Origin: Pengzhenrongella frigida
GTDB lineage: Bacteria; Actinomycetota; Actinomycetes; Actinomycetales; Cellulomonadaceae
Reading direction: 5' to 3'
Assembly: GCF_004168625.1 (NCBI RefSeq)
Contig: NZ_SDWW01000006.1
Location: 1-64,000 of the forward strand
DNA length: 64,000 nt
Positions 16,522-25,005 of the stretch are shown piece by piece. A model generated the notes under the pieces. It was not told the DNA's origin, ran no database searches, and saw nothing but the letters and a program-made list of their open reading frames with translations. A program made the position numbers and the translations under genes. Position 1 is the stretch's first letter. Every line of letters begins with the position of its first letter.

Positions 16522-17646
16522 GTGAACAGCAACGCAGCGCAGTTCGCGCTCGACCCGCGGCTGACCTACCTGAATCACGCGTCGTACGGTGCGCCGAGCC
16601 TCGCCGGACTTGACCACGCAGACCTCGAGCGGCGGTACCTCGAGCGCGACACGGCGCCACGCCTCGGCGGCGAGCTCCTCGATCGCCTGCGGACAGGCGC
16701 GCAGGCGGTCGCCGCGAGGCTGGGCGCCGAGCCCGGCTCGGTGGCGCTCGTGGCCAACACGACCGAGGGCGCCGCTGCCCTGGCGAGCTCGGTGCCGCTG
16801 GGCGCGGGGGACCGCGTCCTCATGCTCGACGTGGAGTACTCGTCCGTGATCCGCGCGTGGCAGGTGCGCTGCGCCGCGGTGGGAGCGCACCTGGACCTGG
16901 TCCACCTTCCGCTCCCGGCCACGGAGGAGTCCGTGCTGCGGCTGCTCCGCGGCGCCGACCCGCGCGTGAGGGTGGCGGTGATCAGCGCGATCACGTCGTC
17001 CACGGCCCTGAGGCTTCCGCTCGCCCGGGTCGCCGACTGGGCCCGCACCGCGGGGGTGGAGCTGCTCGTCGATGGTGCACACGCGATGGGCCATCTCGAG
17101 CTCGACGTCTCCGCAGTGCCGTGCGGGGCGGTGTTCGGGTCGCTCCACAAGTGGCTGCCGGTGCCTCGGTCGGTGGGGTTCCTCTGGCTCGCCCCGCACC
17201 TGCGGGACCTCGTACGGCCGGCCGCCATCTCGCTGTACTGGGATGCGGACGACCTCGTCGAACGGTTCGGGTGGCGCGGGACGTGGGACCCGGCGCCTGC
17301 CCTGGGGCTGGGTCGCGCCTGGGCCGAGCACCAGCAGTGGTCCGAGTCGGGGCACCTGCTCCGGGCGGCGGCCCTCGCGAGCGAGGCCGGCGACGTGCTG
17401 GGCGAGCTGGGGCTCGTCCCGACCTGCGACGGCGCGCTCCTGGCGCCGCGGCTGCGCGCGTTCGCTTGCCCGGACCTCGCTCTGGCGGACCTGGACGCGG
17501 CCCTCCTGCGGGACGGCGTCCGGGCGTGGACCGGGCTGAGCGCCGCCGGGCAGACCCTGCTGCGCGTGTCGACGCACGTGTACAACGACGGCGACGACCT
17601 GCGCGCCCTTGCCCACGCGGTCTCGATCGCCCGACCCGCCCGATAG
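16522..17646 (+). CDS. Class V aminotransferase-fold PLP enzyme
   Basis: A 374-residue fold-type I PLP enzyme of the class V/isopenicillin N epimerase-like group. It opens with LTYLNHASYGAPS, the substrate-side start typical of the group. VDGAHAMGHLELDV provides the Asp and His that contact the cofactor, and GSLHKWL carries the Schiff-base Lys at residue 210. It could be an epimerase, desulfurase-like lyase or aminotransferase; no partner gene narrows this. GTG at 16522 with AGGGAG upstream. Promoter candidate TAGGGT at 16477. Confidence 0.8.
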   Translation: MNSNAAQFALDPRLTYLNHASYGAPSLAGLDHADLERRYLERDTAPRLGGELLDRLRTGAQAVAARLGAEPGSVALVANTTEGAAALASSVPLGAGDRVLMLDVEYSSVIRAWQVRCAAVGAHLDLVHLPLPATEESVLRLLRGADPRVRVAVISAITSSTALRLPLARVADWARTAGVELLVDGAHAMGHLELDVSAVPCGAVFGSLHKWLPVPRSVGFLWLAPHLRDLVRPAAISLYWDADDLVERFGWRGTWDPAPALGLGRAWAEHQQWSESGHLLRAAALASEAGDVLGELGLVPTCDGALLAPRLRAFACPDLALADLDAALLRDGVRAWTGLSAAGQTLLRVSTHVYNDGDDLRALAHAVSIARPAR

Positions 17647-17670
17647 CCGGGTGAGCCGCTTTCCCCCGCC

Positions 17671-17676
17671 TAGGGT
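17671..17676 (+). promoter_or_regulatory. Leaderless -10 element of the small membrane protein gene
   Basis: TAGGGT ends 6 nt before the ATG at 17683. Confidence 0.5.
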
Positions 17677-17682
17677 GGGCCG

Positions 17683-18012
17683 ATGACCAAGCGGAGGAGC
17701 AAGAGCACACGCGACCGGAATCGACGGCGAGCCCTCGGACGAGGACACGCTCCCGCGCGGAGCTGGGCGTTCGACGGCGAGGTCCCGAGCGAGAGATGGT
17801 CCCGGACCCGGAAGATGTGGTTCGGGATCTACGTGGGGAGCTGCCTGCTCGTCACCGCCGCCGCCGTGGTCGTCGCCGTGCTCGTGGGGTCGGACGTGGC
17901 CGTCATCGCGGTCTCGGTCGCTGCCCCGGTCCTGTTCGGCCTCGTCGGCCTGGCGATCTTCGGCATCCAGCCCGAGGACGACGACCTCGTGCGGATCATG
18001 GCGGCGGGATGA
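17683..18012 (+). CDS. Small two-helix membrane protein, unknown function
   Basis: A 109-residue protein with a very basic N-terminal tail (Arg/Lys-rich for about 20 residues), two membrane helices (about 48-67 and 71-92) and a short acidic C-terminal end. The basic tail should stay cytoplasmic. No family is recognised. Its promoter appears leaderless. It precedes the nucleotidyltransferase gene by 131 bp, so it could be co-transcribed with that cluster, but the gap argues for separate expression. Confidence 0.6.
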   Translation: MTKRRSKSTRDRNRRRALGRGHAPARSWAFDGEVPSERWSRTRKMWFGIYVGSCLLVTAAAVVVAVLVGSDVAVIAVSVAAPVLFGLVGLAIFGIQPEDDDLVRIMAAG

Positions 18013-18143
18013 CCTCGGGTTCACCCGGCGGACGGTCGCGGTCGCGAGCGGCGTAGGCGAACGCGGGAATCCGGGCCCGGGCGACAGTACGCTCGCAGCC
18101 TCGGCAACGGCGCCGGGGCAGCGCGGCCCGGATGGAGTGACGC

Positions 18144-19184
18144 ATGGGGACCTCCCCGGACGACCAGCCATCGATGGAAGCCGTGGATGCGGTCACCGAC
18201 CTCCGCCACCTGGAGCCCCTGGACCGCTACCGCGGCCAGCTGCTGGACGCCGTCGGGCGCCGGCTCGCGGACGGGGACGACGCGCTCGTGGTCACCGCAG
18301 CGATCGCCGAGGCGAACACCGCGCTGACGCGGCGACTGCTGACCCTGGGCGAGGTGCATCTCGGCCCGCCGCCCTGCCGGTACGCGTGGCTCCTGCTGGG
18401 ATCGCAGGGGCGCGGCGAGCAGCTGCTCTCCAGCGACCAGGACAACGCCATCGCGTACGAGAGTCCCGGGCCGTCCGACGAGGCGGCTGCGGGCGAGTAC
18501 CTCGGCGCGCTCGCGGACCTGGTGGTGGGCGGGCTGTATCGCGCCGGGTTGCCGCGGTGCGCCGGCGGTTACATGGCCACGAACTGGCGGCGTCCGTTGG
18601 CGGAGTTCCGGCGGTTGTTCCACGGCTGGATCGAGGAGCCGGAGCCAGGTGCCCTGATGCAGGCCGAGGTGTTCCTCGACGTCCGGGCCTGCCACGGCGA
18701 CCTGCCGATCGACGATCTGGAGCATCTGCTGCACCTCGGGGGGACCCGAGGATCGTTCCAGGTCCAGATGGCCCGCGCCGCGCTCGCCTTCCGGATCCCA
18801 CCGAACACGCTCGGGCGGTTGCGGTCGCCGGGCGCGAGCCTCGACCTCAAGCGGGGCGGCACCGCCGCGATCGTGCTCCTGGCGCGGCTGCATGGCCTCG
18901 CGGCCGGTTCGTCGGCGCGCAGCACGGTCCTTCGGCTGCGGGCGGTGGACGGCACGTTGAGCCCGCCGGACGCCCGGGACCTCACCGACGCGTACCGGTT
19001 CCTCACCGGGCTCCAGCTCCGCCACCAGGTGGAGCAGGTGGCCGGCGGGCTGACGGCGGACAACCTCCTTCGCCCGGACCGGTTGACCAGCGCGGAGCGC
19101 AAGCAGCTGCGGACCGCCCTGCACGTGGTGCGGGACGTCCAGGAGGTCACCGCTCGGCGCTTCGCCCTCCAGACCGTGACCTGA
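18144..19184 (+). CDS. DUF294-type putative nucleotidyltransferase
   Basis: A 346-residue protein with a DUF294 nucleotidyltransferase domain and its helical C-terminal companion. The GlnD-like active-site motif is visible: LLLGSQGRGEQLLSSDQDNA (about residues 87-106), with Gly-Ser followed by the metal-binding Asp-x-Asp. Proteobacterial relatives usually carry N-terminal CBS or cyclic-nucleotide domains; here those are absent and only about 60 residues precede the domain. GGAGTG precedes the ATG. The next gene starts 10 bp downstream. By family it should transfer a nucleotide to a protein or nucleic acid; the target is unknown. Confidence 0.8.
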   Translation: MGTSPDDQPSMEAVDAVTDLRHLEPLDRYRGQLLDAVGRRLADGDDALVVTAAIAEANTALTRRLLTLGEVHLGPPPCRYAWLLLGSQGRGEQLLSSDQDNAIAYESPGPSDEAAAGEYLGALADLVVGGLYRAGLPRCAGGYMATNWRRPLAEFRRLFHGWIEEPEPGALMQAEVFLDVRACHGDLPIDDLEHLLHLGGTRGSFQVQMARAALAFRIPPNTLGRLRSPGASLDLKRGGTAAIVLLARLHGLAAGSSARSTVLRLRAVDGTLSPPDARDLTDAYRFLTGLQLRHQVEQVAGGLTADNLLRPDRLTSAERKQLRTALHVVRDVQEVTARRFALQTVT

Positions 19185-19194
19185 GGTGGGCGCC

Positions 19195-20685
19195 ATGGAC
19201 CACGGGCGGGGAACCGCGCGAGCGCTCGTCGCGGGGATCGCGCTGTACTGCGCACTGGTCGCCGCCGTCCTGGGCCTGCTCCTGTGGGGCGGGCTCACCG
19301 TCCCCGCGCGCGACGCGGTGCTGGGTTCCGCGCGCGGGCAGGTCGCGCTCCTTGGCGTCGTGGCCGCCGTGGCGCTCGTCGGGTTCATCGCGCTGGTGTC
19401 CGCCCTCGTGGGGCGGTACGCCCGGACCGCCGCGCGCCTCACCGCCGAGACCCGGCTGCTGCTGCACGCGAACCCCGACCTGCACCTCGATCGGTCCGGA
19501 CCGCCCGAGCTCGCCGAGCTCGCCGAGGCCATCGAGCAGCTGGCGGAGCGGCGTCGCGTCGCCGAACGGGAGGTGGACGCCGAGGTCGGCGCCGCGCGGG
19601 CCGGTCTCGAGCAGGAGCGCAACCGACTGGCGACCCTCATGGCCGAGCTGGCAGTCGCCGTCGTCGTATGCACCCTCGACGGGCGGATCCTGCTCTACAA
19701 CACCGCTGCGCGGTCCCTCGTGGACGACGACGACGCCGTCGGGCTGGGCCGGTCCGTGTTCGACCTCATCGACCGCGATCTGATCACCCGCGCCGTCGAC
19801 CGCTTCGCGGCCGGCTCGACCGAGGCCCTGGTCGTCACGACCCAGCGCGACCGGCAGACGCTGCGGGTCCACCTGGGAGCCGTCCGCGGGTCGGCCGACG
19901 AGGTCGACGGCTTCGTCCTGCTGTTCGAGGACCTGACCGGCCCCGCGCCCGCCCGCAGCCCGCGGACGCCCCGTCACAGCACACCGCTCAACGCCGCCAG
20001 CCGGCCCGAGTTCTACGACTTCCAGCTCTTCGACTGGGCGCACGGGCCGTCCGCGCACCTCGGTCGGTCGCTCGGCGAGGTCAGCTACACCGTCTTCGAC
20101 ACCGAGACCACCGGTCTCGACCCGGTGCGTGGCGACGAGATCATCTCCGTGGGCGCCGTCCGGATGGTGAACGGGCGCCTGCTGCGGCGGGAGACGTTCG
20201 AACGTCTCGTCGACCCGCGGCGCTCGGTCCCGGCGAGCTCCACCGCCATCCACGGGCTCACCGCCGACATGCTGGCGGGTCAGCCGACGATCGATGCGGT
20301 GCTGCCGGCGTTCGCCCGCTACGCCCAGGACACCGTGCTGGTGGGGCACAACGTGGGCTTCGACCTGCAGTTCCTTCGGCTGAAAGAGGCCCGGACCGGC
20401 GTGCGGCTGCGCCAGCCGGTGCTCGACACGCTGCTGCTCGACGCGGCCCTGCACCCCGACCACGACGACCACTCCCTCGAAGCGATCGCGGCGCGGCTCG
20501 GCGTCGAGGTGGTGGATCGCCACACCGCGCTGGGGGACGCGCTGGTCACCGGGGAGGTCTTCGTGCGGCTGCTCACGGTGCTGCGGGCGCGCGGCGTGGC
20601 CACCGTGGGTGAGGCCGCCGAGCTGTCCCGCGCCACCCTGCAGGCACGGGTGGGCCGGTCACAGTACGGCACGCCGGACGGGTGA
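19195..20685 (+). CDS. Membrane PAS-DEDDh exonuclease (DnaQ-like)
   Basis: A 496-residue fusion: two membrane helices (about 8-35 and 49-73), a HAMP-like and coiled-coil linker (75-145), a PAS domain (about 140-245) and a DEDDh 3'-5' exonuclease domain (about 295-470). All catalytic residues are present: FDTETTG (Asp302, Glu304), GHNVGFDL (Asp390) and HTALGDAL (His443, Asp448). The ATG at 19195 has GAGGTG upstream and follows the nucleotidyltransferase stop by 10 bp. The architecture suggests an exonuclease or phosphodiesterase controlled by a sensed signal rather than a replication proofreader. Confidence 0.85.
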   Translation: MDHGRGTARALVAGIALYCALVAAVLGLLLWGGLTVPARDAVLGSARGQVALLGVVAAVALVGFIALVSALVGRYARTAARLTAETRLLLHANPDLHLDRSGPPELAELAEAIEQLAERRRVAEREVDAEVGAARAGLEQERNRLATLMAELAVAVVVCTLDGRILLYNTAARSLVDDDDAVGLGRSVFDLIDRDLITRAVDRFAAGSTEALVVTTQRDRQTLRVHLGAVRGSADEVDGFVLLFEDLTGPAPARSPRTPRHSTPLNAASRPEFYDFQLFDWAHGPSAHLGRSLGEVSYTVFDTETTGLDPVRGDEIISVGAVRMVNGRLLRRETFERLVDPRRSVPASSTAIHGLTADMLAGQPTIDAVLPAFARYAQDTVLVGHNVGFDLQFLRLKEARTGVRLRQPVLDTLLLDAALHPDHDDHSLEAIAARLGVEVVDRHTALGDALVTGEVFVRLLTVLRARGVATVGEAAELSRATLQARVGRSQYGTPDG

Positions 20686-20743
20686 AGGACCGCGGCGCGT
20701 TCGTGCACGATCTTGGCAGATGACGCCTACAGTCCCACCAGGT

Positions 20744-20760
20744 CCTGTGCAAAACACAGG
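20744..20760 (+). other. Leader hairpin upstream of DUF485-actP
   Basis: CCTGTG and CACAGG pair perfectly around a 5-nt loop, 47 bp before the DUF485 ATG. It could stabilise the leader or mark a processing site. No terminator-like T tract follows. Confidence 0.35.
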
Positions 20761-20806
20761 GCTCTCCGACCAAGCAATGACGCTACGGCCAGAGGAGCTT
20801 TTTACG

Positions 20807-21163
20807 ATGGAACATGATCGTCAGGCGGCAATCACGCCCCCCACCCCGATCGAGGCCAAGTACCTCGCGGTGCAGCGGTCCGAGGAGTTTCAGGATCTTC
20901 GCCGGCGCTATCGGGGGTGGGTCATTCCCGTGACCGTCGGTTCCCTGCTCTGGTATCTGGCCTATGTGCTGCTCGCGGCCTATGCCGCCGACTTCATGGG
21001 GACACCCCTGTTCGGCAACATCAACGTGGGGCTCGTGCTCGGTCTGCTCCAGTTCGTCTCCACCTTCGCAGTCACCGCCCTGTACCTCCGCTACGCGAGC
21101 CGGGTCCTGGACCCCGCGTCGTTGAAGATCCGCGAAAAGATGGAAGAGGAGGGTCTGCTGTGA
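20807..21163 (+). CDS. DUF485 membrane protein (YjcH-like)
   Basis: A 118-residue protein with two membrane helices (about 48-66 and 81-102), the typical DUF485 partner of acetate/solute symporters. The signature FQDLRRRYRGWVIPVT precedes the first helix. AGAGGAG lies 9 nt before the ATG. The stop overlaps the start of the symporter gene (GTGA), showing translational coupling. The family is thought to act as an accessory subunit of ActP; its exact function is not known. Confidence 0.85.
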   Translation: MEHDRQAAITPPTPIEAKYLAVQRSEEFQDLRRRYRGWVIPVTVGSLLWYLAYVLLAAYAADFMGTPLFGNINVGLVLGLLQFVSTFAVTALYLRYASRVLDPASLKIREKMEEEGLL

Positions 21164-22755
21164 GAGTCCTCGCCGAGTCCACCCAGGTAGGCAACTCCGG
21201 GCTGAACCTCGCCATCTTCGGTGCGTTCGTCCTGGTCACGATGGCCTTCGTGATCCGCGCCGGCCGCACGAACAAGACCACCGCCGACATGTACACCGCC
21301 GGCGGCGCCTTCACCGGGCGGCAGAACGGGATCGCGATCTCCGGCGACTACCTGTCGGCCGCCTCGTTCCTCGGCATCGCCGGCGCGATCGCGCTCTCGG
21401 GCTACGACGGCTTCCTGTACAGCGTCGGCTTCCTGGTCGCCTGGCTGGTCGCCCTCCTGCTGGTCGCCGAGCTGCTGCGCAACACCGGCCGGTTCACCAT
21501 GGCCGACGTGCTGGCCTTCCGCATGCGCGAACGCCCGGTGCGCACGGCCGCCGCGACGTCGACCCTGGTGGTGTCGTTCTTCTACCTGCTCGCGCAGATG
21601 GCCGGCGCCGGTGGGCTGGTGGCGCTCCTGCTGAACATCACCGACCGCACCGGTCAGAGCATCGTGATCGCCGTCGTCGGCGTGCTCATGATCACCTACG
21701 TGCTGATCGGTGGCATGAAGGGCACCACCTACGTGCAGATCATCAAGGCGGTCCTGCTCATCGCGGGCGCCGCACTCATGAGCGTGTGGGTGCTTGCCAA
21801 CTACGGCATGAACTTCTCCGACCTGCTCGGTGCGGGGGCCGAGGCGGGCGCCTCGCTCGAGCCCGGGGCCAAGTACGGCCTGACGGACATGTCGAAGCTG
21901 GACTTCGTCTCGCTCGCGCTCGCCCTGGTCCTCGGGACCGCCGGGCTGCCGCACATCCTCATGCGGTTCTACACCGTGCCGACGGCCAAGGAGGCCCGGA
22001 AGTCGGTGGTCTGGGCGATCGGTCTGATCGGGGTCTTCTACCTGTTCACGCTCACGCTGGGCTACGGCGCTGCCGCCCTGGTCGGACCGGAGCGGATCGC
22101 GGCGTCACCCGGTGGGGCGAACTCGGCGGCCCCCCTGCTGGCGTACGAGCTCGGCGGGACCTTGCTGCTCGGGATCATCTCGGCCGTCGCGTTCGCCACG
22201 ATCCTCGCCGTCGTCGCGGGGCTCACCATCACGGCGTCGGCCTCGTTCGCGCACGACATCTACGCGAGCGTCATCCACAAGGGCAATGCGCCGGCCGGCG
22301 CGGAGGTCCGGGTTGCGCGGATCTCCGCCGTGGTCGTCGGGGTGGTCGCCATCGGCGGCGGGATCGCGGCCAACGGGCAGAACATCGCCTTCCTGGTGGC
22401 GCTGGCCTTCGCCGTCGCGGCCTCGGCGAACCTGCCGACGATCCTGTACTCGCTGTTCTGGAAGCGGTTCAACACCCGGGGCTGCCTGTGGAGCATCTAC
22501 GGCGGCCTCATCATCACGCTGACCCTCATCGCCTTCTCGCCGGCGGTGTCGGGCAGCCCGACCTCGATGTTCCCGAACGCGGACTGGCAGCTCTTCCCAC
22601 TGTCCAACCCGGGTCTCATCTCGATCCCGGCGTCGTTCCTGCTGGGCTATCTCGGGACCATCACGAGCAAGGAGCACCTGGAGAACAAGGCCGCCGAGAT
22701 GGAGGTCCGCTCCCTGACGGGTGCGGGTGCCGAGAAGGTGGCGCTGAAGCACTGA
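21160..22755 (+). CDS. actP: Cation/acetate symporter
   Basis: A 531-residue sodium/solute symporter (SSS family) with about 13 membrane segments, matching ActP/YjcG. TADMYTAGGAFTGRQNGIAI and GDYLSAASFLGIAGAIAL in the first helices are hallmark stretches; AGLPHILMRFYTVP and ASANLPTILYSLFWKRFNTRG are also typical. It should import acetate and similar short carboxylates with a cation. GTG start inside the DUF485 stop, with GAGGAGGG upstream. The next gene overlaps by one base (TGATG). Located behind the nucleotidyltransferase/exonuclease pair. Confidence 0.9.
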   Translation: MRVLAESTQVGNSGLNLAIFGAFVLVTMAFVIRAGRTNKTTADMYTAGGAFTGRQNGIAISGDYLSAASFLGIAGAIALSGYDGFLYSVGFLVAWLVALLLVAELLRNTGRFTMADVLAFRMRERPVRTAAATSTLVVSFFYLLAQMAGAGGLVALLLNITDRTGQSIVIAVVGVLMITYVLIGGMKGTTYVQIIKAVLLIAGAALMSVWVLANYGMNFSDLLGAGAEAGASLEPGAKYGLTDMSKLDFVSLALALVLGTAGLPHILMRFYTVPTAKEARKSVVWAIGLIGVFYLFTLTLGYGAAALVGPERIAASPGGANSAAPLLAYELGGTLLLGIISAVAFATILAVVAGLTITASASFAHDIYASVIHKGNAPAGAEVRVARISAVVVGVVAIGGGIAANGQNIAFLVALAFAVAASANLPTILYSLFWKRFNTRGCLWSIYGGLIITLTLIAFSPAVSGSPTSMFPNADWQLFPLSNPGLISIPASFLLGYLGTITSKEHLENKAAEMEVRSLTGAGAEKVALKH

Positions 22756-23267
22756 TGCACCTGCGTCGACGGGCGGCGGCCGCCCCGGCCCTGGCTCTGC
22801 GGCTCCCTCGGCTGGACGGGAGCTCGTGGCCGGACCACCGGGCGGTCGGTCGCGCGTCGTTCGAGGTGAACACGCTGTACGAGCTGGGGTATCGGGAGGC
22901 GTTCGAGCCCGAGGCGCACGCCATCGCCGAGGCGATCGTCGACGAGGTGCTGCCGTCGATCGCCGTCGATGCCCCGGCCGCGGACGAGCCGTTCCTGCGC
23001 CGCACCTTCCTGGTTGCGGCGCAGGTCGGCGCGGGGATCGGGATCGTCGAGGCGCGGACCACGGGCCTGGGCGAGCTGGAGACGGACCGCCGGATCTGGG
23101 GCGCGCTGTGGCACGCGCTGCAGGACCTGCCGGCCCTGGCGCCGCCGCACCGGTTCATCGCCGCGTACCTGATGCAGTCCGGCCACTACCTCGCGCGCAC
23201 CGGGGTCGCGGCGATCCCGCTGCTGCTGGCCGGGCTCGACGGCGAGCCGCCGGGCTCGTCGGCCTAG
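22755..23267 (+). CDS. Unknown protein coupled to actP
   Basis: A 170-residue soluble protein whose ATG overlaps the actP stop (TGATG), so it is translationally coupled. After a basic N-terminus it is mostly helical. Two segments stand out: SFEVNTLYELGYREAFEPEA, and FIAAYLMQSGHYLARTGVAAIP near the C-terminus. No family is recognised. The overlap with actP and the absence of its own promoter point to a role connected with acetate uptake or its control. Confidence 0.6.
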   Translation: MHLRRRAAAAPALALRLPRLDGSSWPDHRAVGRASFEVNTLYELGYREAFEPEAHAIAEAIVDEVLPSIAVDAPAADEPFLRRTFLVAAQVGAGIGIVEARTTGLGELETDRRIWGALWHALQDLPALAPPHRFIAAYLMQSGHYLARTGVAAIPLLLAGLDGEPPGSSA

Positions 23268-23361
23268 CCCGTCGGCATGGCCCGTCGGCCTCGTCCGGCG
23301 GCACGGACGCGTGGGATCCCGGCGCGAGCTCGCACCGGGGGCCACACTGGACCTCGTGCCG

Positions 23362-23907
23362 ATGCCCGAGGTCCTCCCGCGTCTCGAAGACGCTCCGCTC
23401 GTGCTGCGGGAGTTTCACGCCGGCGACGTCCCGCTGATCCAGGACGTCGCCACCGATCCGTTCATCCCGCTGGTCACGTCCGTGCCCGCGACACCAGAGC
23501 TACGGGCCGCGCAGGACTTCATCAGCCGCCAGCGGGCCCGGCTGCGCGACGGCGAGGGCTACTCGTTCGCCATCGCCGACTCGACCACGGACGAGGCGTT
23601 CGGGCAGGTCGGGCTCTGGCTCTCGAACCTCGGGCAGGGCAGGGCCAGCGTCGGCTACTGGGTGGCGGCCCGCCATCGTGGCCACGGCGTGGCCACCCAC
23701 GCGCTGCGTATGATCTCGGCCTGGGGCCTGGACCTGCCGGGCGTGCACCGCCTCGAGCTGTACGTCGAACCGTGGAACGACGCGTCGTGGCAGGTGGCGG
23801 AGCAGGCCGGGTTCGAGCGCGAGGGCCTGCTCCGCAGCTGGCAGACAGTTGGCGCGGAACGCCGTGACATGTACATGTACTCCCGGCTCAGGCGCGACCG
23901 GAGCTAG
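23362..23907 (+). CDS. GNAT acetyltransferase (RimJ/RimL-like)
   Basis: A 181-residue N-acetyltransferase. The acetyl-CoA loop is visible in VGYWVAARHRGHGVATHALR (R/Q-x-x-G-x-G/A), and the C-terminal part HRLELYVEPWNDASWQVAEQAGFEREGLL is typical of RimJ/RimL-type enzymes that acetylate protein N-termini or small amines. The start is uncertain: ATG at 23362 or GTG at 23356, neither with a clear ribosome binding site. It is convergent with ohr. Confidence 0.75.
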   Translation: MPEVLPRLEDAPLVLREFHAGDVPLIQDVATDPFIPLVTSVPATPELRAAQDFISRQRARLRDGEGYSFAIADSTTDEAFGQVGLWLSNLGQGRASVGYWVAARHRGHGVATHALRMISAWGLDLPGVHRLELYVEPWNDASWQVAEQAGFEREGLLRSWQTVGAERRDMYMYSRLRRDRS

Positions 23908-23922
23908 GGGCCTGCCGGGAGG

Positions 23923-24351
23923 TCAGTCGTCCTCGTCCGTGACGCTCAGCGTGACCTCGACGTTGCCTCGGGTCGCGTTCGAATACGGGCAGACCTGGTG
24001 CGCCTGCTCGGTCAGGGCCAGCGCCTCCGCCCGGGGCAGGTGAGGCAGGGAGACCTCCAGGGTGATCGCCAGGGCGAACCCACCGCTCGCGGACGGGCCG
24101 ATCCCGACCTGGGCGCCGACCGCGGAGTCGGCGACATTCGCGCCCGCCGCGCGGGCGACCAGCTGCAAGGCCGAGTGGAAGCACGCGGCGTAGCCCGCCG
24201 CGAACAGCTGTTCCGGGTTCGTGCCCTCCCCACTGCCGCCCATCTCCTTGGGGAGGGCGAGCTCGAGGTCGAGCCGACCGTCGGACGTGCGGGTCCGGCC
24301 GTTGCGGCCCTCGCCGGTCGCCAGGGCCTCAGCGGTGTACAGGATGTTCAT
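23923..24351 (-). CDS. ohr: Organic hydroperoxide resistance protein Ohr
   Basis: A 142-residue Ohr peroxidase of the OsmC/Ohr fold. Both redox cysteines are in place: Cys57 in AACFHSAL and Cys121 in VCPYSNATRGN, plus the N-terminal Arg region GRTRTSDGRL. It reduces organic hydroperoxides to alcohols using lipoyl or thiol reductants in the cytoplasm. Its ATG overlaps the stop of the upstream ohrR (TGATG), so the two are translated from one operon, with ohrR first. Confidence 0.95.
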   Translation of the reverse strand: MNILYTAEALATGEGRNGRTRTSDGRLDLELALPKEMGGSGEGTNPEQLFAAGYAACFHSALQLVARAAGANVADSAVGAQVGIGPSASGGFALAITLEVSLPHLPRAEALALTEQAHQVCPYSNATRGNVEVTLSVTDEDD

Positions 24352-24800
24352 CAGATCTCTTCACTGTGGTGGGGGGAGTGCAGGGTGTCGCGTACGCGCG
24401 TCAGGGTGACGCGCAGCTGGTCGAGCTCGGGGACGGACAACCCGGTCGCGAGCGCCAGCCGACCGGGAATGTCGGAGGAACGCTCCCGCAGGGCGGATCC
24501 AGCGGGGGTGAGGTGGATGTGCACGCGGCGCTCGTCGGTCGCCAGCCGTCGGCGTTCGATCAGTCCGAGCGACTCGAGGCGCTTGAGGAGCGGCGACAAC
24601 GTGCCGGAGTCGAGCTCGAGCAGGTCGCCCAGCTCACGGACACCGCGGTCGTCGCGCTCCCAGAGCACCATCAGGACCAGGTACTGGGGGTAGGTGACGC
24701 CGAGGTCGGCCAGAAGCGTGCGGTATGCCGCCGTGATCGCCCGGGACGCCGAGTACAGGGCGAAGCAGACCTGTCGGTCGAGCGTGCTGTCGTCGGGCAT
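24351..24800 (-). CDS. ohrR: Peroxide-sensing MarR repressor OhrR
   Basis: A 149-residue MarR-family repressor. The reactive cysteine is Cys12 in DRQVCFALYSASR, and the conserved stretch YPQYLVLMVLWE follows, as in one-Cys OhrR proteins. The winged helix-turn-helix spans about residues 45-105 (LLELDSGTLSPLLKRLESLGL). Oxidation of the cysteine by organic peroxides should release DNA and induce ohr. ATG at 24800 with CGGAG close upstream; a TTG at 24842 would place the operator inside the gene and is less likely. A palindrome lies 16 bp upstream. Confidence 0.92.
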   Translation of the reverse strand: MPDDSTLDRQVCFALYSASRAITAAYRTLLADLGVTYPQYLVLMVLWERDDRGVRELGDLLELDSGTLSPLLKRLESLGLIERRRLATDERRVHIHLTPAGSALRERSSDIPGRLALATGLSVPELDQLRVTLTRVRDTLHSPHHSEEI

Positions 24801-24815
24801 CTCCGAACCATAGCC

Positions 24816-24830
24816 CACAACTAGGTTGTG
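24816..24830. promoter_or_regulatory. OhrR operator palindrome
   Basis: CACAAC-TAG-GTTGTG is a perfect 6-3-6 inverted repeat, 15 bp upstream of the ohrR start. Its position and ACAAC/GTTGT arms match the type of site OhrR proteins bind, so the operon is probably autoregulated. Confidence 0.7.
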
Positions 24831-24839
24831 CACCACTGA

Positions 24840-25005
24840 CAAGACCCGGTTGGGGCTTCACCATGAAAGGCCGTATTTTCCGAAGGTATTTGTCGGCAAA
24901 TGATCAGGGCCACCAACGGTGCCATTTTGCGAGGTGGCGGGGGTTCGCATCTTCGTTCAGTAGTGTTTCGGTGCAACCCGCCCATTCATTTCACCTGGAG
25001 CAACC
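24840..25005 (+). other. AT-richer structured leader upstream of the lipoprotein gene
   Basis: This stretch is notably richer in A and T than its surroundings. It contains TTTG-tcgg-CAAA (24889-24900 area) and an inverted repeat GCCACC (24909-24914)/GGTGGC (24933-24938) with a nested CACC-aac-GGTG. It could be a folded 5' leader or promoter region. No known riboswitch consensus could be fitted, and no ORF is convincing. Confidence 0.3.

Noticed and set aside
24840-25005. c-di-GMP riboswitch
   Set aside because: Considered because of nearby GGDEF genes, but the conserved core of the GEMM class could not be aligned to the stretch.
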